In this document: positions 1 to 12,808 of the stretch, piece after piece
Layout: each line of letters opens with the position of its first letter
How positions within the stretch are numbered: the stretch's first letter is position 1
Assembly (NCBI RefSeq): GCF_964275005.1
Contig: NC_092702.1
Location: 8,728,330-8,792,329, forward strand
Reading direction: 5' to 3'
Origin: Diadema setosum
Lineage: Eukaryota; Echinodermata; Echinoidea; Diadematoida; Diadematidae
Length of the DNA stretch: 64,000 nt
Program-made: the position numbers and the translations under genes
Notes under the pieces: generated by a model
Told to the model about the DNA's origin: nothing
Database searches by the model: none
The model's input: only the letters and a program-made list of their open reading frames with translations

Positions 1-160
1 AGATTTGAGCCATTTCGGGTTTTGCACGTTCCAAGATGTTACTCTCCCTGCAAGGCATATTTATAAACTTCACTGATACCTACCAGTAGGCCTATGTTGA
101 ATCCCATAAGCCTACTATGCCCAACAGTATATACTTCCATCTTGTGATAAGAAAAGTGTT
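1..160. other. Window edge, no feature recognised
   Basis: AT-rich non-coding sequence with one AGGCCTA motif near 87. Nothing further is supported. Confidence 0.4.
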
Positions 161-162
161 TG

Positions 163-489
163 AGTGTGTGTGTTGTGCGTGTGTGTGTCTGCATTTACCC
201 ATGGTGGAAAACGAGGACATACACACAAACTTTATATCTAAACCGAGGACACCCAGCGAACCAAGGACGTCCTTGGTTTGCAGACCATTCCAGACGAGCT
301 GCTTTTGCATGTAGGGGTACATGTTTGTAGGTCCTCGATTAACATTACTGTAATAAGTCCTCGGTTGTATGGTAATACAATGACCAGATTCCTACTTACA
401 CACAGGTCCTCGGTTATGTAGTAAAATTCATTGTGGGTAAAACATTTCCTCGATTTCCACCATAGATGCATATGTGTGTGTGTGTGCAT
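163..489. repeat. TG-flanked fold-back MITE-like element, copy 1 (unoccupied)
   Basis: The body is about 191-470. Its ends are inverted copies: CCATGGTGGAAAACGAGGA on the left, TCCTCGATTTCCACCATAG on the right. Internal CCTCGGTT/AACCGAGG words recur in both orientations. TG tracts abut both sides (163-189 and 471-489). A second copy lies at 4636-5320. The sequence GATTAACATTACTGTAATAA at 337-356 is the intact version of the site that is split in copy 2. Confidence 0.7.
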
Positions 490-2180
490 ACACATAAGAG
501 GTTGGGGAAAGTTAAGCTACTGCCTACAGTGTACATTTCAGAGGGGAATGAGCTAGAAGTAAGTGTACTTTTCACATGTGTTTGTCCACATTATTTAGAA
601 ACCTCTGGAAAATGGAGAATTTATACACAAAGAAACTGCTTAAGATTGACTTTTCCTTTGAGGAAAAAGAGTCTTCCTCATAAGATTTAGTGGAACTGAA
701 TTAGTTTGTGAAAAGCTGTTCTATACAAGAGTATTTTATACCTTTAATGCACATTACAATGGGTAGAAATATCGTGAGTGCATCGATTCTTTTTTAATGC
801 TTATTGTGTTTGTTTACTGGCATGAAACAAAGGTGCGCATAAAAAAATAAAGGGCATGACTGCCATTTGTTTTCTTCACTCGTCAAGTTTCCAGGTGAAT
901 GTGTTTTTCCAGAGTCAGTTGTTTTGTGACAGAACACTCAAGCATGATGTTCTGGAAGGTGTGTCTTTGTGAGCAATACCATTATATATTAATGGGGAAT
1001 GAAACCTAAGTACTGTAAAAGTGGATATTTTTGCCCAAGTAATTTTTCATGCTCTGTTGAGAAAGATGAATTTTGCATGTTTTAAATTCCACTGAATCAA
1101 GACATTGCACACCGGTACATTATTATAATGAGCAAAAATATTTGCACACGTTTATTTTTGCACTATAGTTACTGGTGGTGCAAAATGCATGGAAATTTCC
1201 ATTTTTACAGTAAATCGGTATATAATGGACTGAGTAAATGCTACAATATTAGTAAAAGACATCAGTAAAGTGTGAGGGAAAATGGACAATGAAAAGTCAA
1301 CAAATTCTTACAGTTCTGATGCCAACATTGCTGGATTAGAAGACTGCAACAGTTGGTAACATCATGCATGGATATAAAGAAAATATAAAAAAGAATTAGT
1401 ATACATTACCTCCTCTTGATACTGACACATGAAAGGTAATACAGTGTATTCCCCATTTTCTAAGAGGTTAATCAAGTATTTTTCATAATACTAGAAAAAT
1501 GAAAAGATTTAGCAATTTCCATATTTTCTTTACCGGTATATTTTCTTTATATAGTTGCCCATATACGACATCACAAAATGTTGTAGTGTTTTCATCCAGT
1601 AATGAATAAACTCATAACTTTTGAATGGTTGTCCAGTTATCCTCAGATTTTCCTCGAACTTAAAGTGATTTGGCCTACTAATATTGCTGCATTCACTCAA
1701 TTTACATAATATTATATTCATATGTATTTGGGTTTCATTCTCCTTAGAGTATAAGTCATTTACAGGCAAGCTTCCATCTTCAAATTTGCCTTTACACCCC
1801 AAAACATTGTTTCACAATTTTTGGGTATCCAAAGTCCTTTTGATCTTTTCAGAGCACTACAAAACCAAGCCAGGAAGAGAAAGACTTACTTGGCATCCCG
1901 TTTCAAATTCGGACCACAGACCAGCAGAAAATACTACAGTCAAGTGTGCATGTAGCCTGTAAACTAGACATGATGCTTGCACAATGCTAACTGAATACAA
2001 ACTAATAACAGAAATTGATCATAACTACTTGGTTGGCTCTTAACTTGCTCTGTGAAAATTCTGCCCAGATACGATTTTGATGGCATTTGACCAGTTAGAA
2101 AATGAGAATAAATGTATATCGTGAAGAAAAAAAAAACAAGCAATTACCCATCAAACTGAAACGCCTGAAACCACCTGTCA
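490..2180. other. Gene-free stretch containing one small MITE
   Basis: No exon-like sequence was recognised. A 202-bp element at 1011-1212 begins TACTGTAAAAGTGGA and ends TCCATTTTTACAGTA, so its termini are inverted repeats and may include a TA duplication. The remainder is AT-rich unique-looking DNA. Confidence 0.5.
1011..1212. mobile_element. Small TIR element (MITE), about 200 bp
   Basis: The terminal inverted repeats TACTGTAAAAGTGGA and TCCATTTTTACAGTA are separated by AT-rich sequence with repeated TTTTTGC/GCAAAAA words. TA at each edge would fit a Tc1/mariner-type target. No coding capacity. Confidence 0.45.
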
Positions 2181-3254
2181 ATTTTTATGCCTCCACCACG
2201 AAGTGGTGCTGGAGGCATTATGTTTTTGGGTTGTCCATCCGTCCGTCTGTCCGTCCTTCCATCCGTCCTTCCGTCCGTCCGTGATGAATTTTGTGGACAA
2301 GGTAACTATCAAAACCTGTTGAGGTATCCTAATGAAACTTGGCATGTATGTGTATTAGGGGGTGAAGTTGTGCCTATCAACTTTTGGGTGCACATGCTCA
2401 AGGTCAAAGGTCAAAAGGTCAAGGTCAAATACATAAAATTTCACTATTTCCACCATATCTATGCAATGCCTGAAGATATTTTCTTGAAACTTAGTGTATA
2501 CATGTATTACCCAATTAAGATTCTCTGGTGAAAGTTTGGGTCATGAGGTCAAAGGTCAGAAGGTCAAGTAAAAACATTAAAACTTCTTTTTTTTCTCCAT
2601 ACCTTGGAAAATTGTTCAGGTATCTTCATGGAACATAGTATATACATGTACTGACTGGCAGTAATTATCTAGAGAATGTAGGGTTCATGGGGTCAAAGGT
2701 CAGGGGTCAAAGGTCAAGTGCAGCACTTCAAAATTTTACTATTTCCCTCATGTTCTTTTTTTTTGCCTCAAAGGTCAAAAGGTCAAAGATCAAGTGAAAG
2801 TGCTGAACCAATTTTTTCCTCCATATCTCGGAAGTGGCTCAAGTTATCTTGAAACTTACTACATATCTATACATGTTCTACCTGAAAGTGATTTATCTTA
2901 TGAATTTTAGGGTTAAAGGCCAGATGAAAATGGTAACAATTTACAATTCAATACAGAAATTGCACTTTTTCTCCATACCGGTACCTTGAAAATTACTCAA
3001 TGCATAAATGTATGAATGGGTCAAAGTCAAGTTAAAGTCCTTAAATTCCCAAATACATGCTCTCCTATTCATCCAATTAAACCTAGGTCAAGGAAGGTGA
3101 ACATTCAACACATTTGTGACAAACTTGTCATCTTAATATTTTGCCAATTTTGTGAAAATGTAATCACACATTGTCCACATGTACTATCTAGACCTATTAG
3201 GAGAATCATGCATTATGGCGGAGGCATACCAGTCGCCATAGCGACATTTCTAGT
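2181..3254 (+). repeat. Helitron/Helentron-like repeat carrying GGTCA arrays, copy A
   Basis: It starts ATTTTTATGCCTCC with a hairpin (ATGCCTCCACCAC...GTGGTGCTGGAGGCAT). A GTCC-rich tract follows at about 2230-2282, then four or five diverged units of roughly 140 bp, each carrying AGGTCA direct repeats. It ends with a hairpin (GTCGCCATAGCGAC) and ATTTCTAGTT. The hairpin plus CTAG end resembles Helitron-type 3' termini; that class is inferred. No protein is encoded. An inverted second copy lies at 6913-7916 and a 5' fragment at 63580-63640. Confidence 0.65.
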
Positions 3255-3883
3255 TTTAGTTTTATACTATATTATTTTTTGTTTTGTTTTCATAAAGAAT
3301 ATATAACTAAGCGATTTGAAAGATGGCAAAGATCAACAAAAGTGTCAGAATTATTTTTGTGACGCACCATTCTCTTGGTAAAGTCTTAATAGGCTTTCAA
3401 ATAAATGTGACTTATAATAGACAAAAATAAACATGCAGTGAGCTATTTTACATTATTTAGAAAATCATCAATATGAGATCAATATTGCTGTACCTTCCTG
3501 GGAACCATATGTAGGCCATTATGTGCAGAATTTGCAGTTGCTAAAGGGTTAAGGAAAGAATAGGTCATTAGCAGAGCGAAAGAAGTTTAAAATGTAGACA
3601 AACTAAAAAAACATTGAAATACAATTGTAGATGAATATGACCACTGGAAGGCTCGTAAACCATCTTGAATGGCATCCTCGCGGTATTGCCACTATCCTGT
3701 AGCTACATTGTATGCCATTTCTTATAGAAAAATCAGTTTGGCCCTTGCCCATCAAATGATTTGTAAAATCGAGAAGTTGCATGGCAGAATTTATCTTCGA
3801 CAAATAGATGGAAAGACCCAAACACTGTTAGGTCTTGGGCTAACAAGCCAAACGATTGGAAAAATCAAGGAGAAATACTGCAG

Positions 3884-3884
<1 letters not shown>
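3255..3884. other. Gene-free spacer
   Basis: AT-rich DNA between a repeat and a microsatellite. No splice-bounded coding segment or known repeat was recognised. Confidence 0.35.
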
Positions 3885-3952
<68 letters not shown>

Positions 3953-3973
3953 GCATGCACGCACACATACACA
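3885..3973. repeat. (AC)n microsatellite
   Basis: A perfect AC tract of about 64 bases runs to 3948, followed by degenerate ACGC/ATAC units. Translations across it on either strand are artefacts. Confidence 0.95.
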
Positions 3974-4635
3974 AATTAGAATTTGCAAGGAAGAATTCAT
4001 ACCGGTATTTGTCAAATAGGTGGAAAGTACCCAAACTGTGTTACATCTTGGGCATTCTAACAGTTGAGGTTTTGGAAAAACCCAAGGAGGTACACCTCGG
4101 AAAAAAAAAAAACCCACATACACATACACACACACATGCAATGTTGCACATACATGTACATAAAGAAAGAAAAGAAAAACGGAGAAGCATGGTGCTTGAG
4201 CCAAATGCTGACAACTTTCATGTCCTTGTATAAACTCTATAGTGTACCATTTAGCTTGTGTACTGTTTCGTACATTGATCCAGCAAAGTGTATCTGTTTG
4301 GGGAATTCCCCCCCCCCCCCCCGACATTTTTTACAGTGCTGCCTATTGGGCCTACTGTATGTTGGACAATAGCAAATTGTATGCCACATACATGTTTGTA
4401 TGCAAGAAAGGTCTGGAGAATAGAATATATCAAAGAATATGAGAACACACACGCACACGCACGCACCCACACACATTTTATGAATGATACGAGTCATGAA
4501 AGGGTCAATTACATGTATTAATTACCATACTTTTGGCACACATTTCTATCACAGGGACAACATCCTCTAACTAATTTTACCAATTGAATCTAATCTACGA
4601 GTTGGCAGAGTGAAAGAGGAATTTCACAATTCAGT

Positions 4636-5320
4636 ATGTGTGTGTGTGTGTGCACTTACCCATGGTGGTAAACGAGGACATACACATGAACTTTGCATTT
4701 AAACCGAGGCATCCAGCGAACCAAGGACATCCTCGTTTTGCAGACCATTCCAGATGACGGTCTGCTTTTGTAGGTCCTCGATTAAAGGGATTGTATAGTT
4801 TTGGTTGAGACCTGATTTCAGGTTTCTAACATCATTTGGTGAGATAATGAGAAACCTCTTATGAAATATGAAAGAGCATGTAATTACATGAAGAATTCAA
4901 TGTTTATTTAATGAAAATTGGTTTTGAAATGGCTGAGATATCCAAAAAAGAGTGATTCTAATAAAGTGTGGGACCCAAACTTTATTACAATCGCTTTGTT
5001 TTTGGATGTTTCAGTCATTCCAAACCTGATTTTCATCAAATAAACTTTGAATTCCTCTTAAAATGGCATGCTCTGCACTATATTATGTGTTTTCTTGGTA
5101 TCTTGCAAAAAGTTAAAAGCCCAATTCTCATCTCTACCAATACTGTACCATCCCTTTAACATTACTGTAATAAGTCCCCAGTTGTATATGTAATATACGA
5201 ATGAGTCCTCAGTTGACCAGATCCCTACTTACACACAGGTCCTTGGTTATGTGGTAAAATTCTTGTGGGAAAAACATGTCCTCGATTTCCACCATAGACG
5301 CGTATGTGTGTGTGTGTGTG
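4636..5320. repeat. TG-flanked fold-back element, copy 2, split by a MITE
   Basis: It carries the same termini and TG flanks as the copy at 163-489 (TG tracts 4636-4652 and 5303-5320). The body is interrupted at the TTAA corresponding to 339-342 of copy 1 by the 360-bp element 4796-5155. Outside the insert the two copies are easily aligned. Confidence 0.75.
4796..5155. mobile_element. TTAA-flanked palindromic MITE (AGGGATGG family), intact copy
   Basis: The ends AGGGATTGTATAG and TACTGTACCATCCCT are inverted repeats. TTAA sits on both sides (4792-4795, 5156-5159). The same element occurs at 22026-24416 (interrupted), 45298-45688 and 55755 to about 55995. The interior is imperfectly palindromic (AATGAAAATTGG and TTTTCATCAAATAAAC arms). 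TTAA fits a piggyBac-type target, but the ends also allow a TA duplication with AAGGG termini. Confidence 0.75.
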
Positions 5321-6912
5321 GCCATGTGAGGGCAAAATATGCATCCAATGAAGGAAAAAACTGAAGTCCCAAGGGACCTTCATGTAAAACAACAACACCA
5401 AAACAAAACTATTGCTATTATATGTAAACTTCCATTACACAACCTTTTAAAAACAGAATTCTCTGTTCATTACTCATATCACTCTCCACTGGTAAACAAA
5501 TGATAGTTATGATCACATGTTGTTTTCAAAAAACTTGATCATAGTTCCTATTTTTGTTGGTTGAATCTCTGATGTGTTTAGCGGGTCTGTTCACTCTAAA
5601 AACAAAAAGCAGTTCTTCCGATGCCTGTAGTACAGATATCTATAACATCACACTTGTGACTATTATCAAAGGTGCATAAAACCAAGGAGGTTTAAAAGAT
5701 GGAGTTTCAACTGGCTGTAATTATTCAAACAGCTGTCAGTTTCTATGGATGCACAAAAGAATTCTTCAGGTGCACTTGTGCCCTTGATTATAGGGGTTCG
5801 ATGCCGCCCTCTTTCTGAGCAATCTGCAGATTTATTTTAAATGCTGACGCTAATGTGGGTTATATTTTGCTTGTTTATTTGAAGATGAAACTAACCTACT
5901 GATAAAGCATATAAGAAGCAAAAGTAAATCCCAACCGGAAATATGTGCAAAGTGTAAATCTGAGCTGTATGTTGTGAAGTAAAGTATTCGAAACTGCACC
6001 CTCGTTAGAAAGTCAGTTTCATCATTTTACTGACCACTTCTGACAAATTAAACTGATATGGTACACAGTCTTCAAGTATACACTGTAGTTCTTTATTTAC
6101 TTGTAAATCAAATTAGTGCACAGACACATACAGTCGAGTTATTTTGATTTTGATTTCATCAATCTTTGCTACATTTTTTTTTTTTTGGCGCATTCCCGTG
6201 TGTGTACCAGTATGTACTGCTCATTTTTTATAAGAAGGGACAGTGAAAAGTAACTACACCTGTACCATCGTAAAGATCTATCTTCCTTAGAGGGTGGCTG
6301 CAAACATGTTATGCAATGACAAATTAATCAATCCTTCCTATCTGTGGAGCAACTCTAGTTTGGGACATATGGGACTTATATTTTTGAGTGGTGTCATAGA
6401 ACATGGGATCAAAGGGAGTAAGATTGTTGTACCTCATCTCTTTCGAACCTTCTTGATATTTAACAGACACCAGAAATCAGGACTTACAGAGGTCAGTTCC
6501 TACCCGACATGCATAACCACATTACTTTACTTGTAATCAATCGTTCAGCAGACCAGGGAGGTGTAGGAAAAGGAGAGACAACTCCTGCTCTCCTTTGAAG
6601 GATGCGCGGCACCACCGAGAAGTTATGCGCTTAACTATAGGTGGAAATCAGGTGCTTTGACAAAAGAGAGCGTCAATAATCGGGACTAGCGCTCTCACAT
6701 CTAGAAATACCTGCCCCTACTGCATTTCGCTCTCTCTCTTTCAATGTGGTGGCAACAATGAATTTGTGTACCTTGAATTGGAGCAGCGAATCAAAATGCA
6801 GTGTAAAACTGACAATTTTAACAGCAAATAGTTTAAAAGCACGCTTTAGCGATCAAAATATCCAAGATTAAAGGATAGAAAACTAACATGCGGAAATGTG
6901 CGCATTATAGAA
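5321..6912. other. Gene-free stretch
   Basis: AT-rich DNA. The open frame 6294-6536 shows no family motif and no splice context. Around 6550-6780 the sequence is slightly GC-richer, but nothing is recognised. Confidence 0.35.
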
Positions 6913-7916
6913 CTAGAAATGTCGCTACGGCGACTGGTGTATGCCTCCGCCATAATGCATGGTTCTCCTAATAGGTATATAGTACAATGTCTTGACAATG
7001 TGTGATGACAGTTTCACACAATTGGCAAAATATTAAAATGATAGGTTTGCCACAAATGTGCTGAATGTTCACTTTCCTAGAACTAGGTTCAATTGGATGA
7101 ATGATTAAAATGTCAGAGTGCAGGTATTTGGGGGAACTGATGATTTTCACTTGACTTTTGACCCTTTTACAAATTTATGCATTGAGTAATTTTCAAGGTA
7201 TTGAGAAAAAGTATAATTTCAGTATCAAATGGTAAAATAGTATTATCAAAACCTGGCCTTTGACCCCACAGTTCCAAAGAGAATCACTGTTAGGTAGAAC
7301 ATGCATAAATATGTAAGTTTCATGGTAATACCTTGAGTTACTTTTGAGATATGGAGGAAGAAGTGCAATTTAGTACTTTCACTTGACCTTTTGACCTTTG
7401 ACCTTTTGGCAAGAAACTTCCCACAGAATATATATTGGGTTATACATGCATACATCAAATTTGAAAAAAAAAAATCCTTCAGGCATTGCATAAATATAAG
7501 GAAAGTAGTAATATTTTGAGGAGTTGACCTTGACCTTTGACCCCCCTGACCTTTGACCCATAACCCCCAACTTCCTTAGATAATCACTGGCCATCGGTTG
7601 TACATGCATATATACTAAGTTCCATGAAGATACCTTGAACCATTTGCGAGATATGGAGAAAAACATGAAATTTCAACTTTTTTTCACAAAATAACCCGTG
7701 ACCTTTGACCTTTGACCCCGTGACCCTAAAATCGAAACAAAGTATTATCCCCCCAGGATATACCCTCATACCAAGTTTGATGCAAAACCACCTCACAGTT
7801 CTTGAGATATCGACTAAAACAAAACGGGACGGACATACAGACGGACGTACATACGGACGGACGGATGACCCGAAAACATAATGCCTCTGGCCACTTCGTT
7901 GGCGGAGGCATAAAAA
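6913..7916 (-). repeat. Helitron/Helentron-like repeat carrying GGTCA arrays, copy B
   Basis: This is the inverted counterpart of 2181-3254. On the minus strand it begins ATTTTTATGCCTCCGCC, has a GTCC-rich tract, then units with AGGTCA repeats, and ends with hairpin GTCGCCGTAGCGAC and ATTTCTAGTT. On the plus strand the array reads TGACCT/TTGACC words at 7381-7410, 7525-7560 and 7698-7727. Confidence 0.65.
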
Positions 7917-10900
7917 TATTAGGTTTTTAATAGGGCCTAATTTTCATTTCATTTCGATTTGCGCATTACGAAGAAATGAGAAATACATGTTTATGATATG
8001 GAATTCTTTCCTAAACTACTCTTAATCAATTCGAGTATTTCATTTAAAATTTTACGGGGAAATAAAAGCTTGTAATTCAACGAAAGGTGAAATGCGGTCT
8101 TCGTCTCCGAACTTCGCCTTGCAACTTGAGTGGTGCAGAGCATGACTTCAAAGCGTATAGTGGAATGCTAGACATCCCATTGTAACGCTTTGAACCAAAA
8201 CGTGTTTGCATGACTTACGAAGAGTTGTCTCTCCTTTTCTTACACCTCCCTGAGCAGACTAAGCAATGGCATGGGGTAATACAAACACAGGTGATGGGCA
8301 GGTGAAATTGACCAGGGCATTCTTTCAATAATCCAAACATTTAACAAATGCACAGTAGATACTCTCTAGTGCTATGGGACATATATGTGTACCAGTTGTA
8401 ATCAAGGAATCGAGTGAATATTTTTTGTGCTTGTAGTTAAAAATCGAGGACTACTGATTACTAAAACTTTGATACCATAGTTTGATGCATCACAGTTGCT
8501 GAATTGATTAGTCAACAACTTTGATGCTTCAAAAATAATTCACCACTCTACTTACTGTATTCTTAACAATAGATTTTATCATCTTGACTAAATCATTAAT
8601 AATTGCATAGTGAAACTGTAGTTTGCATCTTCACAGTGGTTTCCTTTGGAACAGTCAACAATGTGATTACTGAATGATAAAACTTTGAGACTGTTATTTT
8701 AATATGTTATGAATACTTGTACAGAGTGCTTGAACTGTAATGGTTTCAAAGTTCAACAACTTTAAAACTTAGAAATCAGAATTAGTGTACATCATCGACT
8801 GTATTCAAAATATACTTCAGGTCAGTTGCCATGGCTGGCAAGATTATGTGAGCTCATGAAATCTACTTCTCTTCAAATGTAGTTTCCTTTAGAATGGTAC
8901 CGGTACTAAAAACTTACTGGTACTGTATTGTATGGGTAATGCAATGACAAATTGGGAAATTTATTTTGGATTTATTGGTGTAAATTGAAATAAAGCATAA
9001 TCCAGGAATTTAACACTGAACAGACTTTGTGCAGTCTACCATCCTTTCATATGATACTTGATGGAAAATTTAAGTTACTTCAGTAAATCATGAAACGGAT
9101 CAATGGCAAGTCATTTTCATCAATACCAGGGGGCACTATAACTGAATTGCTTTAATTAGGTTACTGCTACAGAAGTTTGACAAAGCATGCATATTTGGAA
9201 AGCTAATTGTCTGGAAAATTTGATAATCAAAAAGTCAGATAATCTACAGTTTGTCAAGCTTTCTCTGTGACTGATCACTTCATACAATGTATGTATTGAT
9301 ATTCACTTACAGGCATGATTAAAACATTCTCTTCTGTCCTTCAATGATCCACAATTTGTTCAAAGTAAGGCATACATTTTACATACCTTTATGAGAATTT
9401 TAACGCTAGGATGTGGACATTACCTCCAGATCAGTATGTTTCTGCAGTGTCACTAATCAAAACATTACCATCCTAAAGTAAATGCAGGGCTGCCAACATA
9501 CAAAAAAATAAGAATAAAACCAAATGCAAGAAAGTTAAAAGAGAATGGATTATAGGGCCAGTGCAATATTGTATGTCAGTTTAGATGAGCTGTTAAATAC
9601 AGAACGAACAATGAAAAAGAATATGTTACACAAGACTATCATAAACTGATTTTCATGAGAGTTTTATCCATTTATTAGTTTTGTCACCATAAACACAAAA
9701 TTGGGATTACATGAGACTCTAGCCTGATGTAACTTTTACTTGCTGAATTTCAGATTTACAGTATGCACATCACGAATGCGAGTTCGATGTGACCATGCGT
9801 GGCTTGCATGTGCTTGCTTACAGGGCATACTACAGTAAACCAGTGAACTGTGGGCTGTGTCTGTCACGCCATACATTTGTACATGATGGTAACAATCATG
9901 TATCGTACAGTGTGTGTATAATCAGCAGTGTACATGTACAATTACCGGTATGTAAGTTATGACGTCCAAAGTCTCTTTGTATAGGAGGGGGAAAAAATTA
10001 TCATGCTTGCAAGATCAACAATAACCCGACAATCTGAAGGTCATTACATTCTCAAAAATATATAAATATACTTGTTTTTCATTGTGAAAGAGAGATAATT
10101 GCTTGGAATAAGCAAGTCTTGAGCAATCAATGTTTGACAGTCGGTAGCTCTAAATTGATCCATGGTCTATACCGACTTTATCAAATTACCAATAACGGAA
10201 TTCATACTTCTACCCTCAGCTGTTAACACTGGAAAAATTCTTTGGAAGAGTTCACATGAGTTTGCATTGGCACCTACACTGCACTGGCAAAAAAATAAAA
10301 AAAAAATAAAAAAATAAAAAATAAAAAAATTATATCTATTCACAGTAACACCCCATTAATTTTTCCATCATAAATTCCCCCTTCAATGCAAAGTACAGTA
10401 TTATTTCACAGGAAATAAAGGATACACCAATACAGATCTAAAACCATAAAGAGAGAAAAGAGAAAAACAATGCACCATATCTAGTCTGAAGTTTGGTTGA
10501 AGTACACAAGAAATGCTTACTATGTCAATATAAAGTCTTTGCAAGTAATAAGGTCAAATATTCATTAGGTTTTTCATGTTACTCGCTCTTATAATACACA
10601 TAAAATTTCACAATATCATATGAAGCACTTTGCTTTATACCTTGTTCACACATGTATAGAAAATCAACATCTGGGTACATTATATACACATAATGATCAA
10701 CATTGGTAGTGTTTAACTGAGTAGTACTTTAGATAGTCTCATTTATAACACATATATTGCAACAATGTCAGACATACCAATGATTACAGCGATGTAAATA
10801 TAGTTGAAAATTAAAACCTTACAGTTTCACGTCAGTTGAGTTCTGATTTCATGAATTGTGCAAAAATAAGAAATGCAGAGATAAATACAAATCGGAGAAA

Positions 10901-12808
10901 TAACAGCTTTTCTACAATAAAATGAATGAGAAAATAAGCCAGAAAAGACAACAGAAGAAAAATTGCACTATTGGTTATGTGGCTTTCACCGTCAACACTA
11001 TGAAGGGGCAGATAATTTTCTCCTGGCATTTTCTTATTGTTCCATATAATATGGGTTTTATGGTTATCATTCACTGCCAGAAATTTCATAACCAGAAACT
11101 TCACAAAGCTCTCTGTTGTGACATGTTCTCTCTTGCAAACATTAGGTCACAAATGAATTCAAAACTTGTCTTGGCGGAAGGAAGAAAACGATTCATTTCG
11201 GGACTCACTCCAGAGTCAGAGCAACCAACATGTACATGACCAGTTTACACGGTGACAGTGTTGGCTTCACTGAGTGTACACTTAAATCAAATCACCCTTA
11301 TTTCACCTTTGTCCTGTACTCAACTTTGGAAACTCCAGGGACATATTCGATTAAAAAAGAAAAGACAAATGCATCATGGCAATTTTGAAAAAGAAGGAAC
11401 AATAAAGGATAGAGACACAAATTTATATGATGAACACATTACTATAGGTATCCTCTTTGCATTATTCTATACACATCCAGGATGCAAGGGAAAAAAAAAC
11501 AACACATACATGATGGCACAATGGCAAAATAACTAAGAACTAGACAAATAAAAAAGACAGTACACTACTTAAATTTCTGACAGATTTAGAAAAGTTGTTC
11601 AGTCCATAATGTCAAAATTACAAAAGCGTGGATTTTACATGCATGCAATTTGGCCTACTGGCCAGGTGTCTACTTTTAAATCCACCAAGGATGAGCAATG
11701 ATGTCTTAGCACATATAAAGCAAATAGCCTTCGATGATTTCCTTTTCCATCCCTAACGAACTATAGCCTAACAGTCCAAAGTATTATATAAGCTGCCAAG
11801 AAGAACACTACCAGAACCCCAACACAGGGCATTTGTGTCGTCTCAACAACTTTACATTATGTGTTGTTTGAAGGTTTGCATGGTGAAGTAAATGAGGGAG
11901 AAAGATTTGCGGTGACACCATGTGTATGTAGTCCTTAACCGGATCGTTGTTTGGCAGAAGAGCCTAGAAAGAGGAGAATTGAAGAGGGAAGCGACATATG
12001 GGCGTTGTAAGGAGAGCAAAAACTGAAGAGTGGGGGACGGTAATGGGCTAGAAGTTGAACTAGTGCACTAGTGGAGACAGTAGAGAAAGGAACAGAGAGA
12101 GTGGTAAGGAAGAGTAGAGTGAGAATCAAGTAAGATGTTCGGACATCGTTAGAAGGAGAAAGATGAAATAGAAGGGAAGAGGAAAAGGGAGGAGTTGAAT
12201 GCTGGAAAATCATGGAGATAGGAGAGAGAAGTGAAGATTCATGAAACCAAGACAAAAACGAAGTCGGCGAACAATGTGGACTATGGAATGCGGAGAGAAA
12301 GGGCAAATAATCCCGCAAAGGAAAGGTAAGTCGAGGAGAGATGAGACTATGTTGAGAGAAGGGAGGGGGGGGGGGGAGAAAAAACAGAGAAGAAGAAGAA
12401 AAAGAAAAAAATGAAATTCAAGAAGCAAACGAGAGGGGACTTGGGTGGATCTTAGAAATAAATGCTGCAGAGGAGAGAGAAAAAGAAATATGGAGAGGAA
12501 AATTGACGACAGTTAATCCTGAAAAGGTTCCTTTGGGAGAAATGCAAAATGAGAGATTAAAATAAAGTTTACATTAGCCTGCCCCCAGGAATGACGTCTG
12601 CCACACTTCATGAAAATCTGATTATGTCATCCACTTTGAATAGCAGATGAAAATGTTAATTTTTACCATTAGGCCCAGCCCAAACACATTCACCTATACA
12701 TTCCAAATCTACATTGTAACTACCAGTGCCACTACTAGGAACAACTTGAATTTCTCTTTTAACTTCATGAGCATCTGAATTTACTGGGACTCAGTTGCAC
12801 TACAAGTA
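7917..12808. other. Long gene-free stretch
   Basis: 4.9 kb without a recognisable exon. An A-rich tract lies at 10290-10330 and a purine-rich stretch at 12060-12500, with a G run near 12365. Open frames at 10832-11536 and 11935-12428 have biased composition and no motif. Part of the right half could be distal 3' UTR of the RNF139-like gene, which is unproven. Confidence 0.35.

Noticed and set aside
1684-1962. 92-residue open frame as a host exon
   Set aside because: No domain, no convincing splice context, and an overlapping frame on the other strand of similar length.
11935-12428. Minus-strand open frames rich in Ser, Phe and Leu
   Set aside because: The plus strand is purine-rich, which removes stops on the other strand; no motif.
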